The position numbers and the translations under genes are program-made. Source: an uncultured Dyadobacter sp. (GTDB lineage Bacteria; Bacteroidota; Bacteroidia; Cytophagales; Spirosomataceae). From it: DNA of 14,535 nucleotides. Positions 1-7,211 of this stretch are shown piece after piece (the stretch's first letter is position 1; every line of letters starts with the position of its first letter). Under the pieces are notes generated by a model that saw only the letters and a program-made list of their open reading frames with translations, had not been told where the DNA came from and made no database searches. The stretch covers positions 1 to 14,535 of the forward strand of contig CALGRQ010000059.1 of NCBI GenBank assembly GCA_937880795.1, given 5' to 3'.

Positions 1-1047
1 ATTACTGATGTCGCATGCATTGCATGCTGCTTTTTCTTCGAGTCTGAATATATCCTGCCCTAAACGAAATGCGCCTGGCCCCGAAATCAAGACTTCATTT
101 TCCGATTCTCCATTTCTTTGCTTCCTAACTACCAGCATTTCCCTTTCTTTCAAAAGTTCATGCGTTGCAGAAAAATATACCCCACCCGATGTTGCGTCAA
201 GAGCGGCGCAGACCTGCTTGCATTGGATATAGGTGAATCCCAACGGTTCCAAAACGGACCAGAGCAAATAGGTTGCATTCTCCTCCGTCTCAAGTGCCAC
301 AATTGGAATAAGGACAAACCCTCCGTCTATTTTCACCACCCGATTTCTCCATTCCACTAAAAACTTTCCTAATAAGCCTTGCGCAGATGCCACCTTCTCC
401 GATGTAAGACCAAACGTATTTGTTAAAGACGGATTGAGTTCTTCTAAAACAGGAACAACCTTTTTCCTGATAATATTACGCTTATAATCCAGGGACATAT
501 TGGAACGATCTTCCCTCCACGACAATCCATGTTTTTCGGCATATTGAAGTATTTCATCCTTGGTAGCAAATAGCATCGGTCGAAGCAAATTACCGTTGAT
601 TGGACTTATTCCGTGCAGTCCGGCAATACCTGTTCCCCGAACCAAATTGAGCAGCACTGTTTCCAAAGAGTCGTTTACATGATGCGCTGTTGCGATCCAT
701 TCAAACCCATCCGATCCAATCTCTCTAAACCAGCTATATCTCAAATCCCTTGCAGCCATTTGCGTTGAGATCCCCTTTTTCTTCGCATAAGCCTTTGTTT
801 CAAAATGTTTAACAAAAAATGGAAACCCATAAGATGCTGCCAAGTTACGTACAAATGCCTCGTCCATATCGGACTCCTCTCCCCTTAAACCAAAGTTACA
901 ATGTGCTATACCCGCCTTAAATCCAGCTCTTTGAAATAGATGCGCCATCACCACAGAGTCTATACCACCACTGACCGTTAGAAGTGACCTTTGCTTATGC
1001 AGATCAACACCAAGCTGGTTAATAAAAGTTAAAAAAGAATGGAACAT
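1..1047 (-). CDS. tilS: tRNA(Ile)-lysidine synthase TilS, 3' end cut by window edge
   Basis: TilS is a cytoplasmic N-type ATP pyrophosphatase that adds lysine to C34 of the tRNA-Ile CAU anticodon, so that it reads AUA instead of AUG. The frame runs open from ATG at 1047 to base 1, giving 349 residues without a stop. Bacteroidota TilS proteins are usually about 430-450 residues, so most of the C-terminal domain is missing. The PP-loop SGGIDS lies at residues 26-31, and a TAHH-x-x-D-x-x-ET-type motif (ATAHHVNDSLET) at 119-130. RPML is at 156-159, followed by a WREDRSN...DYKRN-x-IR block at about 178-194, which is characteristic of the family. It is transcribed divergently from the OstA-like gene. 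A TACCTTTG box about 95 nt upstream on the minus strand could be its promoter. Family call is firm; only the C-terminus is unseen. Confidence 0.95.
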   Translation of the reverse strand, partial: MFHSFLTFINQLGVDLHKQRSLLTVSGGIDSVVMAHLFQRAGFKAGIAHCNFGLRGEESDMDEAFVRNLAASYGFPFFVKHFETKAYAKKKGISTQMAARDLRYSWFREIGSDGFEWIATAHHVNDSLETVLLNLVRGTGIAGLHGISPINGNLLRPMLFATKDEILQYAEKHGLSWREDRSNMSLDYKRNIIRKKVVPVLEELNPSLTNTFGLTSEKVASAQGLLGKFLVEWRNRVVKIDGGFVLIPIVALETEENATYLLWSVLEPLGFTYIQCKQVCAALDATSGGVYFSATHELLKEREMLVVRKQRNGESENEVLISGPGAFRLGQDIFRLEEKAACNACDISN

Positions 1048-1070
1048 ATTCCTTCGGAAAGTAATTGATG

Positions 1071-1078
1071 TAATTTTG
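1071..1078 (+). promoter_or_regulatory. Candidate -7 promoter box for the OstA-like gene
   Basis: TAATTTTG matches TAnnTTTG exactly. The TTG at 1076 that opens the longest version of the downstream reading frame lies inside this box. If the box is real, that TTG cannot be the start codon and the true start lies further downstream. No clear -33 TTTG is visible. Confidence 0.35.
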
Positions 1079-1143
1079 GCTTATATAAAAGAAATTGGCT
1101 TGAACCTAACTATACGAAACCGAATCAAAGAATCGTGTGGCAC

Positions 1144-1151
1144 CAAAGGTA
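1144..1151 (-). promoter_or_regulatory. Candidate -7 promoter box for tilS
   Basis: On the minus strand the sequence reads TACCTTTG, an exact match to the Bacteroidota -7 consensus TAnnTTTG. It would place the transcript start about 90 nt before the tilS ATG. I see no convincing TTTG -33 element at the expected spacing, so confidence is limited. Confidence 0.4.
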
Positions 1152-1222
1152 AAAGAAACCGAACCAACATGAATAAAAAAAAATATAGTAAGCATTGCAA
1201 CGCTTTTATGCTTGAAGGCGTC

Positions 1223-2758
1223 ATGTTTATCAAATACAATGTATTACGATTGACGTTCTTTGTAATTCTGTTAACCTCATTTGACGTACTGGCACAAACA
1301 CCAACTTCGGGCGACGACCTGGTTGAAATCATCAAATCGGATGAACTTGAACTGATCAACGAAAACGGGATTGAAAGTCGTCGTGTCGTGAATGGCGTCT
1401 TTAAACACAAAGGTGCTTTTTTACATAGTAATCTGGCCGTTCAAAACATCAATACCAATGTCATTGAAGCCTTTGGTAATGTAAGGATTATACAGGGAGA
1501 CACCCTTACCGTTACTGGTGACACCCTGTATTATTATGGCAATACTCGAATCGCAATTGTTAGTGGAAAGAAAACCGTTTTGAAAGACCAAAAACGTACG
1601 CTCACCACCCGTAAAATTGAATACGACATGGCCAGCGGCATTGCCAATTACCGTTTACCGGGCCGAACCGTCCACGAAGAAAATGTACTTACCAGTGCCG
1701 AGGGATTTTACAATACCGCTACTAAAGATTTTACGTACTATAAAAACGTAAAGTTGGTGAACAAAAAGTATACGCTCACCACCGATACCTTGCTGTACAA
1801 CTCCATCACCAAATGGTCGGATTTCTTCGGGAAGACGAAAATTGTAAACAAGGATGGTACAGTGATAGGAAATAAAGGAAGGTACAATACGGAAACATCG
1901 CAGTCGTCATTTGCTACCCGAACTACCGTTGACAACGAAACCTATACCCTAACCGCGGATTCACTGGCAGTAGACGGCAAAACAAACAATGGTAAAGGGA
2001 AAGGTAATGTTGTGATCGTTGCTAAAAAGGATAATACCATATTGAATGGTGATGAAGGATATTATTGGAAACAGGCAGGACTATCCAAAATTTTTGGCAG
2101 GGCCTATGTGAGGAACGTCATATCGCAAGACACCCTATACATTCGTGCCGACACCCTCTATTCTATCGAAAACCAAAGAGACAGTACCCGAAAACTTATA
2201 GGTAATCGGAATGTACTCATATACAAATCTGATTTTCAAGGAAAATGCGACTCGATCAACTATAATACTGCAGATTCCGTGATAAGATTTTTTAAGAAAC
2301 CGATTCTTTGGAGCGACAAGTCCTATCAAATGGAGGCAGACACCATTACCGCTTTTATGGTAAATAATGCAATAAACCGCATGTTACTTAAAGGAAAAGC
2401 ATTCGTAATAACTGAAGACACTTTGGTAAAACAGTACAACCAGGTAAAGGGTAGAGTTATAAACGCCTATTTCCAGGAAAAAAATGCGCTTAAACAAGTT
2501 TTGGTTGATGGAAACGGCGAAAGTGTTTATTACGCAATAGACGACAAGCAAAAAATGATTGGCTTAAACCGGGTGATTTGTGGAAAAATGAATTTACAAT
2601 TTGAAGAAAATAAGGTAAGGCGCATCGCTTTTATCGGAAAACCTGATGGACAATTGATTCCACCCAAGAAAATAAAACCTCAAGAACGACAGCTCGATGG
2701 GTTTAATTGGCGAATAAATGACAAGCCATCAAAAAACAAGACCATGTGGCTTGAATAA
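1223..2758 (+). CDS. OstA-like envelope protein (LptA/LptD N-terminal-like)
   Basis: This resembles the OstA-like proteins of Bacteroidota, which share the beta-jellyroll unit of LptA, LptC and the LptD N-terminus that carries LPS across the periplasm. From ATG 1223 it is 511 residues with a signal peptide (MFIKYNVLRLTFFVILLTSF...), probably cut after DVLAQ. The body is mostly beta-strand and repeats an OstA signature several times (GDTLTVTGDTLYYYGNTR, LTTDTLLYNS, DTLYIRADTLYS, MEADTITAFMVNNA). Each unit runs ADTL-x-Y, then a short G-x-V strand. There is no LptD-type C-terminal barrel. The same frame extends upstream to 1208 (ATG), 1169 (ATG) and 1076 (TTG). I chose 1223 because it gives a compact signal peptide; 1208 and 1169 remain possible. 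lptC lies on the other strand later in the window. An LPS-bridge role is inferred from family. Confidence 0.85.
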   Translation: MFIKYNVLRLTFFVILLTSFDVLAQTPTSGDDLVEIIKSDELELINENGIESRRVVNGVFKHKGAFLHSNLAVQNINTNVIEAFGNVRIIQGDTLTVTGDTLYYYGNTRIAIVSGKKTVLKDQKRTLTTRKIEYDMASGIANYRLPGRTVHEENVLTSAEGFYNTATKDFTYYKNVKLVNKKYTLTTDTLLYNSITKWSDFFGKTKIVNKDGTVIGNKGRYNTETSQSSFATRTTVDNETYTLTADSLAVDGKTNNGKGKGNVVIVAKKDNTILNGDEGYYWKQAGLSKIFGRAYVRNVISQDTLYIRADTLYSIENQRDSTRKLIGNRNVLIYKSDFQGKCDSINYNTADSVIRFFKKPILWSDKSYQMEADTITAFMVNNAINRMLLKGKAFVITEDTLVKQYNQVKGRVINAYFQEKNALKQVLVDGNGESVYYAIDDKQKMIGLNRVICGKMNLQFEENKVRRIAFIGKPDGQLIPPKKIKPQERQLDGFNWRINDKPSKNKTMWLE

Positions 2759-2842
2759 ATTTTCAAAAATTTCTGTCATTAAAGGCTATCAGGCCCGATT
2801 TTTGTATATATAAAAATAAAGTCAGCCAAGCACACAATATAT

Positions 2843-2874
2843 TTTGATATTACATTTATTTCTATATATTTTTG
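2843..2874 (+). promoter_or_regulatory. Promoter of the T9SS-sorted protein gene
   Basis: TTTG at 2843-2846, a 20-nt spacer and TATTTTTG at 2867-2874 fit the Bacteroidota housekeeping promoter (TTTG–N~20–TAnnTTTG) at both elements. The start of transcription would be near 2880, giving a leader of about 50 nt. The surrounding 2759-2930 interval is very AT-rich and holds no gene. Confidence 0.65.
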
Positions 2875-2930
2875 TATTATATTTTTAGAATGACCTCTAT
2901 CACTCAAAAAATATCCTCGCAAAAGAAGTT

Positions 2931-3545
2931 ATGAGAAAAACTATACTACACTTATTGATACTAACTACAATGGTCTGGCAGGGACTTTCGGCCCAATCAG
3001 TTCAGAGCGGTAGTAGACTAAATATGACCGCCAAGAAAAAAACGCTTTCTGTGGAAAATATTAAGTTCACCACCATGCCTACAGAGCTGAATTACAAACC
3101 ATTGTCTTTAAAAAACCCCAACGCTTTAAACAGTTTTTATCGTTCATTTCTATTCTCTAATCACGCTACCAACGAGAACGCATCTATTGCAGACACGGAA
3201 CTTGTTTCTAAAAATTCGGAAAAGCGTGCGGTAGCCATCGAGAATGAAATTAAAGCAGAAGAGCAGTTATTCAGCAACGATAAAATCACAGTGTCCAATA
3301 TTTACCCAAATCCGGCCAGTGAATATGCAGTTATCGATTATTCAATAACGGGTGATTTAAAGGATGCCAAGCTTATTTTTTACAATGTATTGGGCTCTAA
3401 GATGAGTGAGCACGTATTGACTAAGAATAATGGCAAACTACGCGTGGATACGACATTGATGCCAACAGGATTATATTTTTATCAGCTTTCTCTGGAAGGC
3501 AAAAAAGTGGCGACAAAAAAAATGCTGGTTCGCCACCAGCAATAG
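2931..3545 (+). CDS. Small secreted protein with T9SS type A C-terminal sorting domain
   Basis: This 204-residue exported protein begins with a Sec signal peptide (MRKTILHLLILTTMVWQG..., probably cut after LSAQ). It ends in a type A sorting domain from about residue 122 (KITVSNIYPNPASEYAVIDY, then a YNVLG strand, a GLYFY strand and a basic end, KKMLVRHQQ). The family pattern IYPNPA...NVLG...LPTGLYFY...KKMLV is clear (TIGR04183-like). Such domains direct cargo through the T9SS, after which the domain is removed and the protein is released or anchored at the surface. Between signal and sorting domain lie only about 100 residues, rich in K, N, S and E, with no domain I recognise. The gene stands alone between its own promoter (2843-2874) and a terminator (3568-3602). 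Sorting domain is sure; function of the passenger is unknown. Confidence 0.88.
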   Translation: MRKTILHLLILTTMVWQGLSAQSVQSGSRLNMTAKKKTLSVENIKFTTMPTELNYKPLSLKNPNALNSFYRSFLFSNHATNENASIADTELVSKNSEKRAVAIENEIKAEEQLFSNDKITVSNIYPNPASEYAVIDYSITGDLKDAKLIFYNVLGSKMSEHVLTKNNGKLRVDTTLMPTGLYFYQLSLEGKKVATKKMLVRHQQ

Positions 3546-3567
3546 CCAATTAATAACACTAGATTCG

Positions 3568-3602
3568 GCTACGCTATCGTTATGAATGGTGTAGCTTTTT
3601 TT
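3568..3602 (+). terminator. Rho-independent terminator after the T9SS-sorted gene
   Basis: A 10-bp stem (GCTACGCTAT at 3568-3577 with ATGGTGTAGC at 3586-3595, two G·U pairs) encloses the 8-nt loop CGTTATGA and is followed by seven Ts (3596-3602). It begins about 20 nt after the upstream stop codon. Its 3' half overlaps the likely bamD promoter. Confidence 0.8.
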
Positions 3603-3612
3603 ATTACCTTTG
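3581..3612 (+). promoter_or_regulatory. Promoter of bamD, nearly leaderless
   Basis: TACCTTTG at 3605-3612 is an exact TAnnTTTG box. A partial -33 element (TATG, 3581-3584) lies 20 nt upstream, inside the loop of the preceding terminator. Only 8 nt separate the box from the ATG at 3621, so the mRNA would have almost no leader. This also argues against any start codon upstream of 3621. Confidence 0.6.
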
Positions 3613-3620
3613 CGCTTAAT

Positions 3621-4550
3621 ATGCGAAAAAACAGTCTGGCAAGTTACTTCTTGCTCATTATTGCAGTTATTGTCATTACATCTTGCAGCAAATTTTCCAG
3701 GCTGCAAAAAACCGGTACGGATCAAGAGAAGTACGATGCCGCAATGACCTATTATAAGAAAGGTGACTTCTATCGGTCCGGTTTGCTTTTTGAAGAACTA
3801 ATTCCTCTTCTTAAAGGCAGTACGGAATCTGAACTCGCCCAATTTTACTATGCCTATACGCAATATCAGCAGGGCCAGTATAATACCAGCCAATTCTTAT
3901 TTAAGAAATTTTATGACACATACGCCCGAAGCGACTATGCTCAGGAGGCGTTATATATGCATGCCTTTTCGCTATATAAAGATTCAGCTCCCTATAACTT
4001 AGATCAAAAGAGCACATTTACAGCGATTTCTTCTTTGCAGGATTTTATCAATGCATATCCGGATAGTCCCTTCAGAGAAGAATGTACCAAGTATATCCTT
4101 GAATTAAGGTCAAAACTTGAAAAAAAGGCCTACGAAAAAGCTAAACTTTATCACAAGATTAGTGACTTCAATATGATGTCGCTTAAATCAGCGGTAATTT
4201 CAATTGATAATTTCAAGAAAGACTTTCCGGACTCGCAATACAATGAAGAACTCAGTTTCTTAAAAGTAGAATCGCAGTATAACCTGGCTACAAACAGTTT
4301 TTATACAAAACAAAAGGAACGTTATCAGGATGTAATTAAGTTCTATAAAGAACTGATCGACAAATACCCTTCCGGAAAGTATGTGCGCGATGCGGAAAAA
4401 ATGTTTGAAAATAGCCAAGAGCAAGTTGAAATTCTTGCCAAAGCAGAAATAGAAAGACAAAAACTGGAAGCGAAACCTGATTCCGGAAGCGACAACAAAC
4501 CAACAAAAGTAACGGCTCCACCAACTGCCGAAGCCAAACCCCAGAAATGA
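3621..4550 (+). CDS. bamD: Outer-membrane assembly lipoprotein BamD
   Basis: BamD is the essential lipoprotein partner of BamA in the complex that folds beta-barrel proteins into the outer membrane. From ATG 3621 it is 309 residues. A lipoprotein signal (MRKNSLASYFLLIIAVIVIT) ends in the lipobox ITSC-S, with Cys22 as the lipidated residue. The mature part is a series of TPR-like helix pairs: EKYDAAMTYYKKGDFYRSGL, YYAYTQYQQGQYNTSQFLFK, FINAYPDSPFREECTKYILE and ELIDKYPSGKYVRDAEKMFE. The spaced YPDS, FPDS and YPSG turns are typical of BamD. The last 30 or so residues are K/P/A/E-rich and probably disordered. An in-frame ATG at 3582 was rejected because it lies within the terminator and promoter and would bury the signal peptide. 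rpoZ follows after 53 nt, probably on the same transcript. Confidence 0.93.
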   Translation: MRKNSLASYFLLIIAVIVITSCSKFSRLQKTGTDQEKYDAAMTYYKKGDFYRSGLLFEELIPLLKGSTESELAQFYYAYTQYQQGQYNTSQFLFKKFYDTYARSDYAQEALYMHAFSLYKDSAPYNLDQKSTFTAISSLQDFINAYPDSPFREECTKYILELRSKLEKKAYEKAKLYHKISDFNMMSLKSAVISIDNFKKDFPDSQYNEELSFLKVESQYNLATNSFYTKQKERYQDVIKFYKELIDKYPSGKYVRDAEKMFENSQEQVEILAKAEIERQKLEAKPDSGSDNKPTKVTAPPTAEAKPQK

Positions 4551-4603
4551 GTTACATTTCTATAACAAAGTTTTAAAAGTTTAAACTATATCAATAAGTA
4601 AGC

Positions 4604-4915
4604 ATGGCAACTAATCCATCCATCATAACCCGTGATACAGACAAAATAGCGGATGTAACGGGAAATTTATATGAATCGGTATCTGTAATCTCAAAAAGAG
4701 CGCGTCAGATATCAAGCAAAATGAAAGAGGAGCTAAATAACAAGCTTGCTGAATTTGCTTCTGGAGTAGACAACCTGGAAGAGGTTTTTGAAAACCGGGA
4801 ACAAATCGAAATCTCGAAATTTTACGAGCGTATGCCAAAAGCGGGAAGCATTTCAATAGATGAATTTATTGAAGGTAAAACATACCACGGATACCGCGAT
4901 ACTACAGAAGAATAA
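4604..4915 (+). CDS. rpoZ: RNA polymerase omega subunit (RpoZ family)
   Basis: Omega binds the beta' subunit and helps RNA polymerase assemble. This 103-residue protein is of the usual Bacteroidota length and carries the family core LYESVSVISKRARQISSKMK (residues 22-41), equivalent to the R-A-R-Q-I segment of other omegas. A longer acidic C-terminal part than in E. coli follows (LEEVFENREQIE..., ending in a TYHGYRDTTEE tail). The ATG at 4604 is the only sensible start. It lies 53 nt after bamD with no terminator between them and is followed by the strong hairpin at 4932, so bamD and rpoZ form a two-gene unit. Confidence 0.88.
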   Translation: MATNPSIITRDTDKIADVTGNLYESVSVISKRARQISSKMKEELNNKLAEFASGVDNLEEVFENREQIEISKFYERMPKAGSISIDEFIEGKTYHGYRDTTEE

Positions 4916-4931
4916 GACTTTTGTGATATAG

Positions 4932-4976
4932 AACCAGCCGTATCAATAATTCATTTTATGATACGGCTGGTTTTTT
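4932..4976 (+). terminator. Strong intrinsic terminator after rpoZ
   Basis: A perfect 14-bp inverted repeat (AACCAGCCGTATCA at 4932-4945 with TGATACGGCTGGTT at 4959-4972) surrounds a 13-nt loop. A six-T tract runs from 4971 to 4976 and includes the last two bases of the stem. It begins 17 nt after the rpoZ stop and ends the bamD–rpoZ transcript. Confidence 0.92.
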
Positions 4977-4988
4977 GTTATATAACAG

Positions 4989-5018
4989 TTTCTTTTCGCT
5001 TCTATTTGGTTAGATTTG
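4989..5018 (+). promoter_or_regulatory. Candidate promoter for coaBC, flanked by a 9-bp inverted repeat
   Basis: TAGATTTG at 5011-5018 matches the TAnnTTTG box, with a near-match -33 (TTTC, 4989-4992) 18 nt upstream. The inverted repeat AACAGTTTC (4984-4992) and GAAACTGTT (5018-5026) brackets the promoter, which could be an operator or chance. Transcription starting near 5025 would leave a leader of about 45 nt. Confidence 0.45.
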
Positions 5019-5070
5019 AAACTGTTTCAATCGCTAGCATTTGTAAGAAAATGTGTAAAGTATTTATCAA

Positions 5071-6279
5071 GTGAGTCTAAAAGGGAAAAAAATACTTCTA
5101 GGTGTCACCGGAAGTATAGCTGCATATAAGTCAGCATTACTGGTCAGGTTGTTGATCAAAGAAGGTGCGCAGGTAAAAGTCATTATGACCCCGTCCGCGA
5201 CGGAGTTTATAACTCCGCTCACCTTATCTACGCTTTCCAAAAATCCTGTATTCACATCCTTCGTCAACTCTGAAAATAACGTTTGGAACAATCACGTCGA
5301 TTTAGGATTGTGGGCCGATGCAATCATTGTTGCTCCTGCCACTGCAAAAACACTTTCTAAATTGGCTACAGGTTTTGCCGATGACTTATTGTCGACGGTA
5401 TATCTGTCTGCCCGATGCCCCGTATTCTTTGCCCCAGCAATGGACCTGGATATGTACGTACATCCTTCTACAGTGAATAATATTGCATTACTGAAATCCT
5501 ACGGTAATCATTTTATTGATGCTGAACATGGAGAACTAGCCAGTGGACTCATTGGCGATGGTCGCCTGGCTGAACCGGAAGTTATTCTGCAAGAACTGGA
5601 ACATCACTTTTCATGCATACCGGTAGCCAAAGGAAAGCGTGTATTAATCACCGCTGGCCCTACGCTAGAACCTATTGATCCCGTGCGTTTTATCAGTAAC
5701 CGTTCATCAGGAAAAATGGGGTATGCCATTGCGCACGCTTTTGCAAAAGCGGGGGCCATGGTTACGCTAGTGAGCGGACCTACATCACTGCAAGTAACGG
5801 ACAAGAATATCAAACGGATCAATGTTGAGTCTGCCGAGCAAATGTTTCTGAAAACACAGGAGTCTTTTGCAGCAAACGACGTGGTAATATTCTCGGCAGC
5901 TGTGGCAGACTATACCCCAGAAGAAGTAGCTACGCAAAAAATCAAAAAGAAAGGAGATAATTTGACGTTAGATCTAAAAAAGACCAAAGATATTGCGGGA
6001 ACATTGGGAAAACAGAAACGGGACAACCAATTGCTAATTGGCTTTGCACTGGAAACAGAGCATGAAATGGAATATGCTTCTGATAAATTAGTGCGAAAAA
6101 ATCTGGATTATATCATATTAAACTCTCTTAATGATACGGGAGCGGGCTTTGCACACGATACCAACAAAATTTCCGTTATTGATAGCAAGAAAAACGTAAA
6201 TCATTTCCCACTGAAATCAAAAGACGAGGTGGCACAAGATATATTTAATATTGTGCTAACTCACTGGAACGAAGTATGA
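5071..6279 (+). CDS. coaBC: Bifunctional phosphopantothenoylcysteine decarboxylase / phosphopantothenate-cysteine ligase
   Basis: CoaBC (Dfp) joins 4'-phosphopantothenate to cysteine using CTP, then decarboxylates the product with FMN to give 4'-phosphopantetheine, steps 2 and 3 of CoA synthesis. It is 402 residues, the normal length. The N-terminal flavoprotein half starts KGKKILLGVTGSIAAYKSA and has the catalytic His75 (NNHVD), a PAMDLDMY motif at 122-129 and GELASGLIGDGRLAEP at 154-169. The C-terminal ligase half from about residue 188 has ITAGPTLEPIDPVR, the SNRSSGKMG loop (209-217), AAVADYTP (276-283) and K-I-K-K at 290-293. Positions 125 and 158, Asn and Cys in E. coli Dfp, are Asp and Ser here. 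The start is GTG at 5071; no in-frame ATG gives a complete Rossmann N-terminus. porD overlaps the stop by 4 nt (ATGA). Function is secure. Confidence 0.96.
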   Translation: MSLKGKKILLGVTGSIAAYKSALLVRLLIKEGAQVKVIMTPSATEFITPLTLSTLSKNPVFTSFVNSENNVWNNHVDLGLWADAIIVAPATAKTLSKLATGFADDLLSTVYLSARCPVFFAPAMDLDMYVHPSTVNNIALLKSYGNHFIDAEHGELASGLIGDGRLAEPEVILQELEHHFSCIPVAKGKRVLITAGPTLEPIDPVRFISNRSSGKMGYAIAHAFAKAGAMVTLVSGPTSLQVTDKNIKRINVESAEQMFLKTQESFAANDVVIFSAAVADYTPEEVATQKIKKKGDNLTLDLKKTKDIAGTLGKQKRDNQLLIGFALETEHEMEYASDKLVRKNLDYIILNSLNDTGAGFAHDTNKISVIDSKKNVNHFPLKSKDEVAQDIFNIVLTHWNEV

Positions 6280-7196
6280 AAAAATATTGGATCGCATTCG
6301 TTTTAATGCTTGCCAGCCTTATTTCCAATACCGTGGCTGCACAAGCGTTGCAATTTTCTGTTACTGTCAATTCGGAACAATTGGTTGCGCAACAAAAAAC
6401 TGACCCACAAGCCATGGCTCAGTTGCAGACCTATATCAATGATTTCTTAAACAACACACGTTGGTCTGACGACGCATTTAACAAAGAAGAAAAAATAAAA
6501 TGTAAGCTAAATATCAACCTGACAAAATCAGCTGCTCAGGGGAGCTATGAAGGAAATGCACAGCTTGTTGTATCGCGTCCTGTATACAATTCTAATTACG
6601 AAAGCATTTTACTAACGTACGTCGATAAAAACTTCTCTTTCAATTTTTTACCGGGAACTCAGCTGTATTTTAATGAAAGCAGCTTCACGGATGAACTCCC
6701 CTACTCCCTAGCCTTCTATGCGTACATAGCCATGACCTTAGATTACGACTCGTTTAGCAAACTAGGTGGAGCGCCATACCTTCAAAAAGCTTTTAATATT
6801 TCAAACCAGGCTCGGAACGCATCTAACAATAAACGCGCTTGGGAAAGCGGAAACAACAATACCAATAGTCGTTACTCCCTTATTGAAAATTTAATGAGTC
6901 AACAATTCTTGCCTTTTAGGGAAAGTATGTATGCCTATTATCGCGAAGGCCTGGATGTAGCAACCCAAAATCCGGTTAAGACCAGAGAAAAAGTACTTGC
7001 AACCCTAAACACAATAAAAGCAGTTTCGCTTTTACGCCCCGCCAGTGTAGTCATAAACTCCTTTTTTGATGCAAAATCCGATGAGTTAACTAAAATTATG
7101 GCAGAAGGAACAGCGGAACAAAAAAAGGAGGCATATACCCTACTGGTAAGCCTTGACCCATCCAAAACGCAACTGTATCAGCGTCTTAATCAATAG
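6276..7196 (+). CDS. porD: DUF4835-family protein (T9SS protein PorD)
   Basis: This is an exported 306-residue protein of the DUF4835 family, which is widespread in Bacteroidota and has been named PorD in T9SS-related annotation. Its molecular role is not well defined. It opens with a signal peptide (MKKYWIAFVLMLASLISNTV, cut after AAQA). The family-typical body follows: an early VTVNSEQL strand, NDFLNNTRWSDDAFNKEEKI, then KCKLNINL, VSRPVYNSNYES, DELPYSLAFYAYIAMTLDYD and the late LDPSKTQLYQRLNQ. The N-terminal region probably folds as beta-strand and the later part as helix. It shares an ATGA stop/start overlap with coaBC, so it is likely translationally coupled. Position between coaBC and recN is a conserved arrangement in the phylum as far as I know. 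Family sure, PorD name less so. Confidence 0.85.
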   Translation: MKKYWIAFVLMLASLISNTVAAQALQFSVTVNSEQLVAQQKTDPQAMAQLQTYINDFLNNTRWSDDAFNKEEKIKCKLNINLTKSAAQGSYEGNAQLVVSRPVYNSNYESILLTYVDKNFSFNFLPGTQLYFNESSFTDELPYSLAFYAYIAMTLDYDSFSKLGGAPYLQKAFNISNQARNASNNKRAWESGNNNTNSRYSLIENLMSQQFLPFRESMYAYYREGLDVATQNPVKTREKVLATLNTIKAVSLLRPASVVINSFFDAKSDELTKIMAEGTAEQKKEAYTLLVSLDPSKTQLYQRLNQ

Positions 7197-7211
7197 TGTT
7201 TTTTTGCAATA

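Noticed and set aside
8..360. Two plus-strand open frames near the left edge
   Set aside because: They lie antisense to tilS, which has full family motifs in its own frame; their translations show no domain pattern.
1081..1410. Minus-strand open frame of 109 codons
   Set aside because: It is the shadow of the OstA-like signal peptide and N-terminus; translation has no recognisable feature.
2784..2803. Short GGC/GCC hairpin followed by five Ts after the OstA-like gene
   Set aside because: The stem is only three or four base pairs; too weak to call a terminator.
3582..3620. Upstream ATG for bamD
   Set aside because: It lies within the preceding terminator and the bamD promoter, and would bury the lipoprotein signal peptide.
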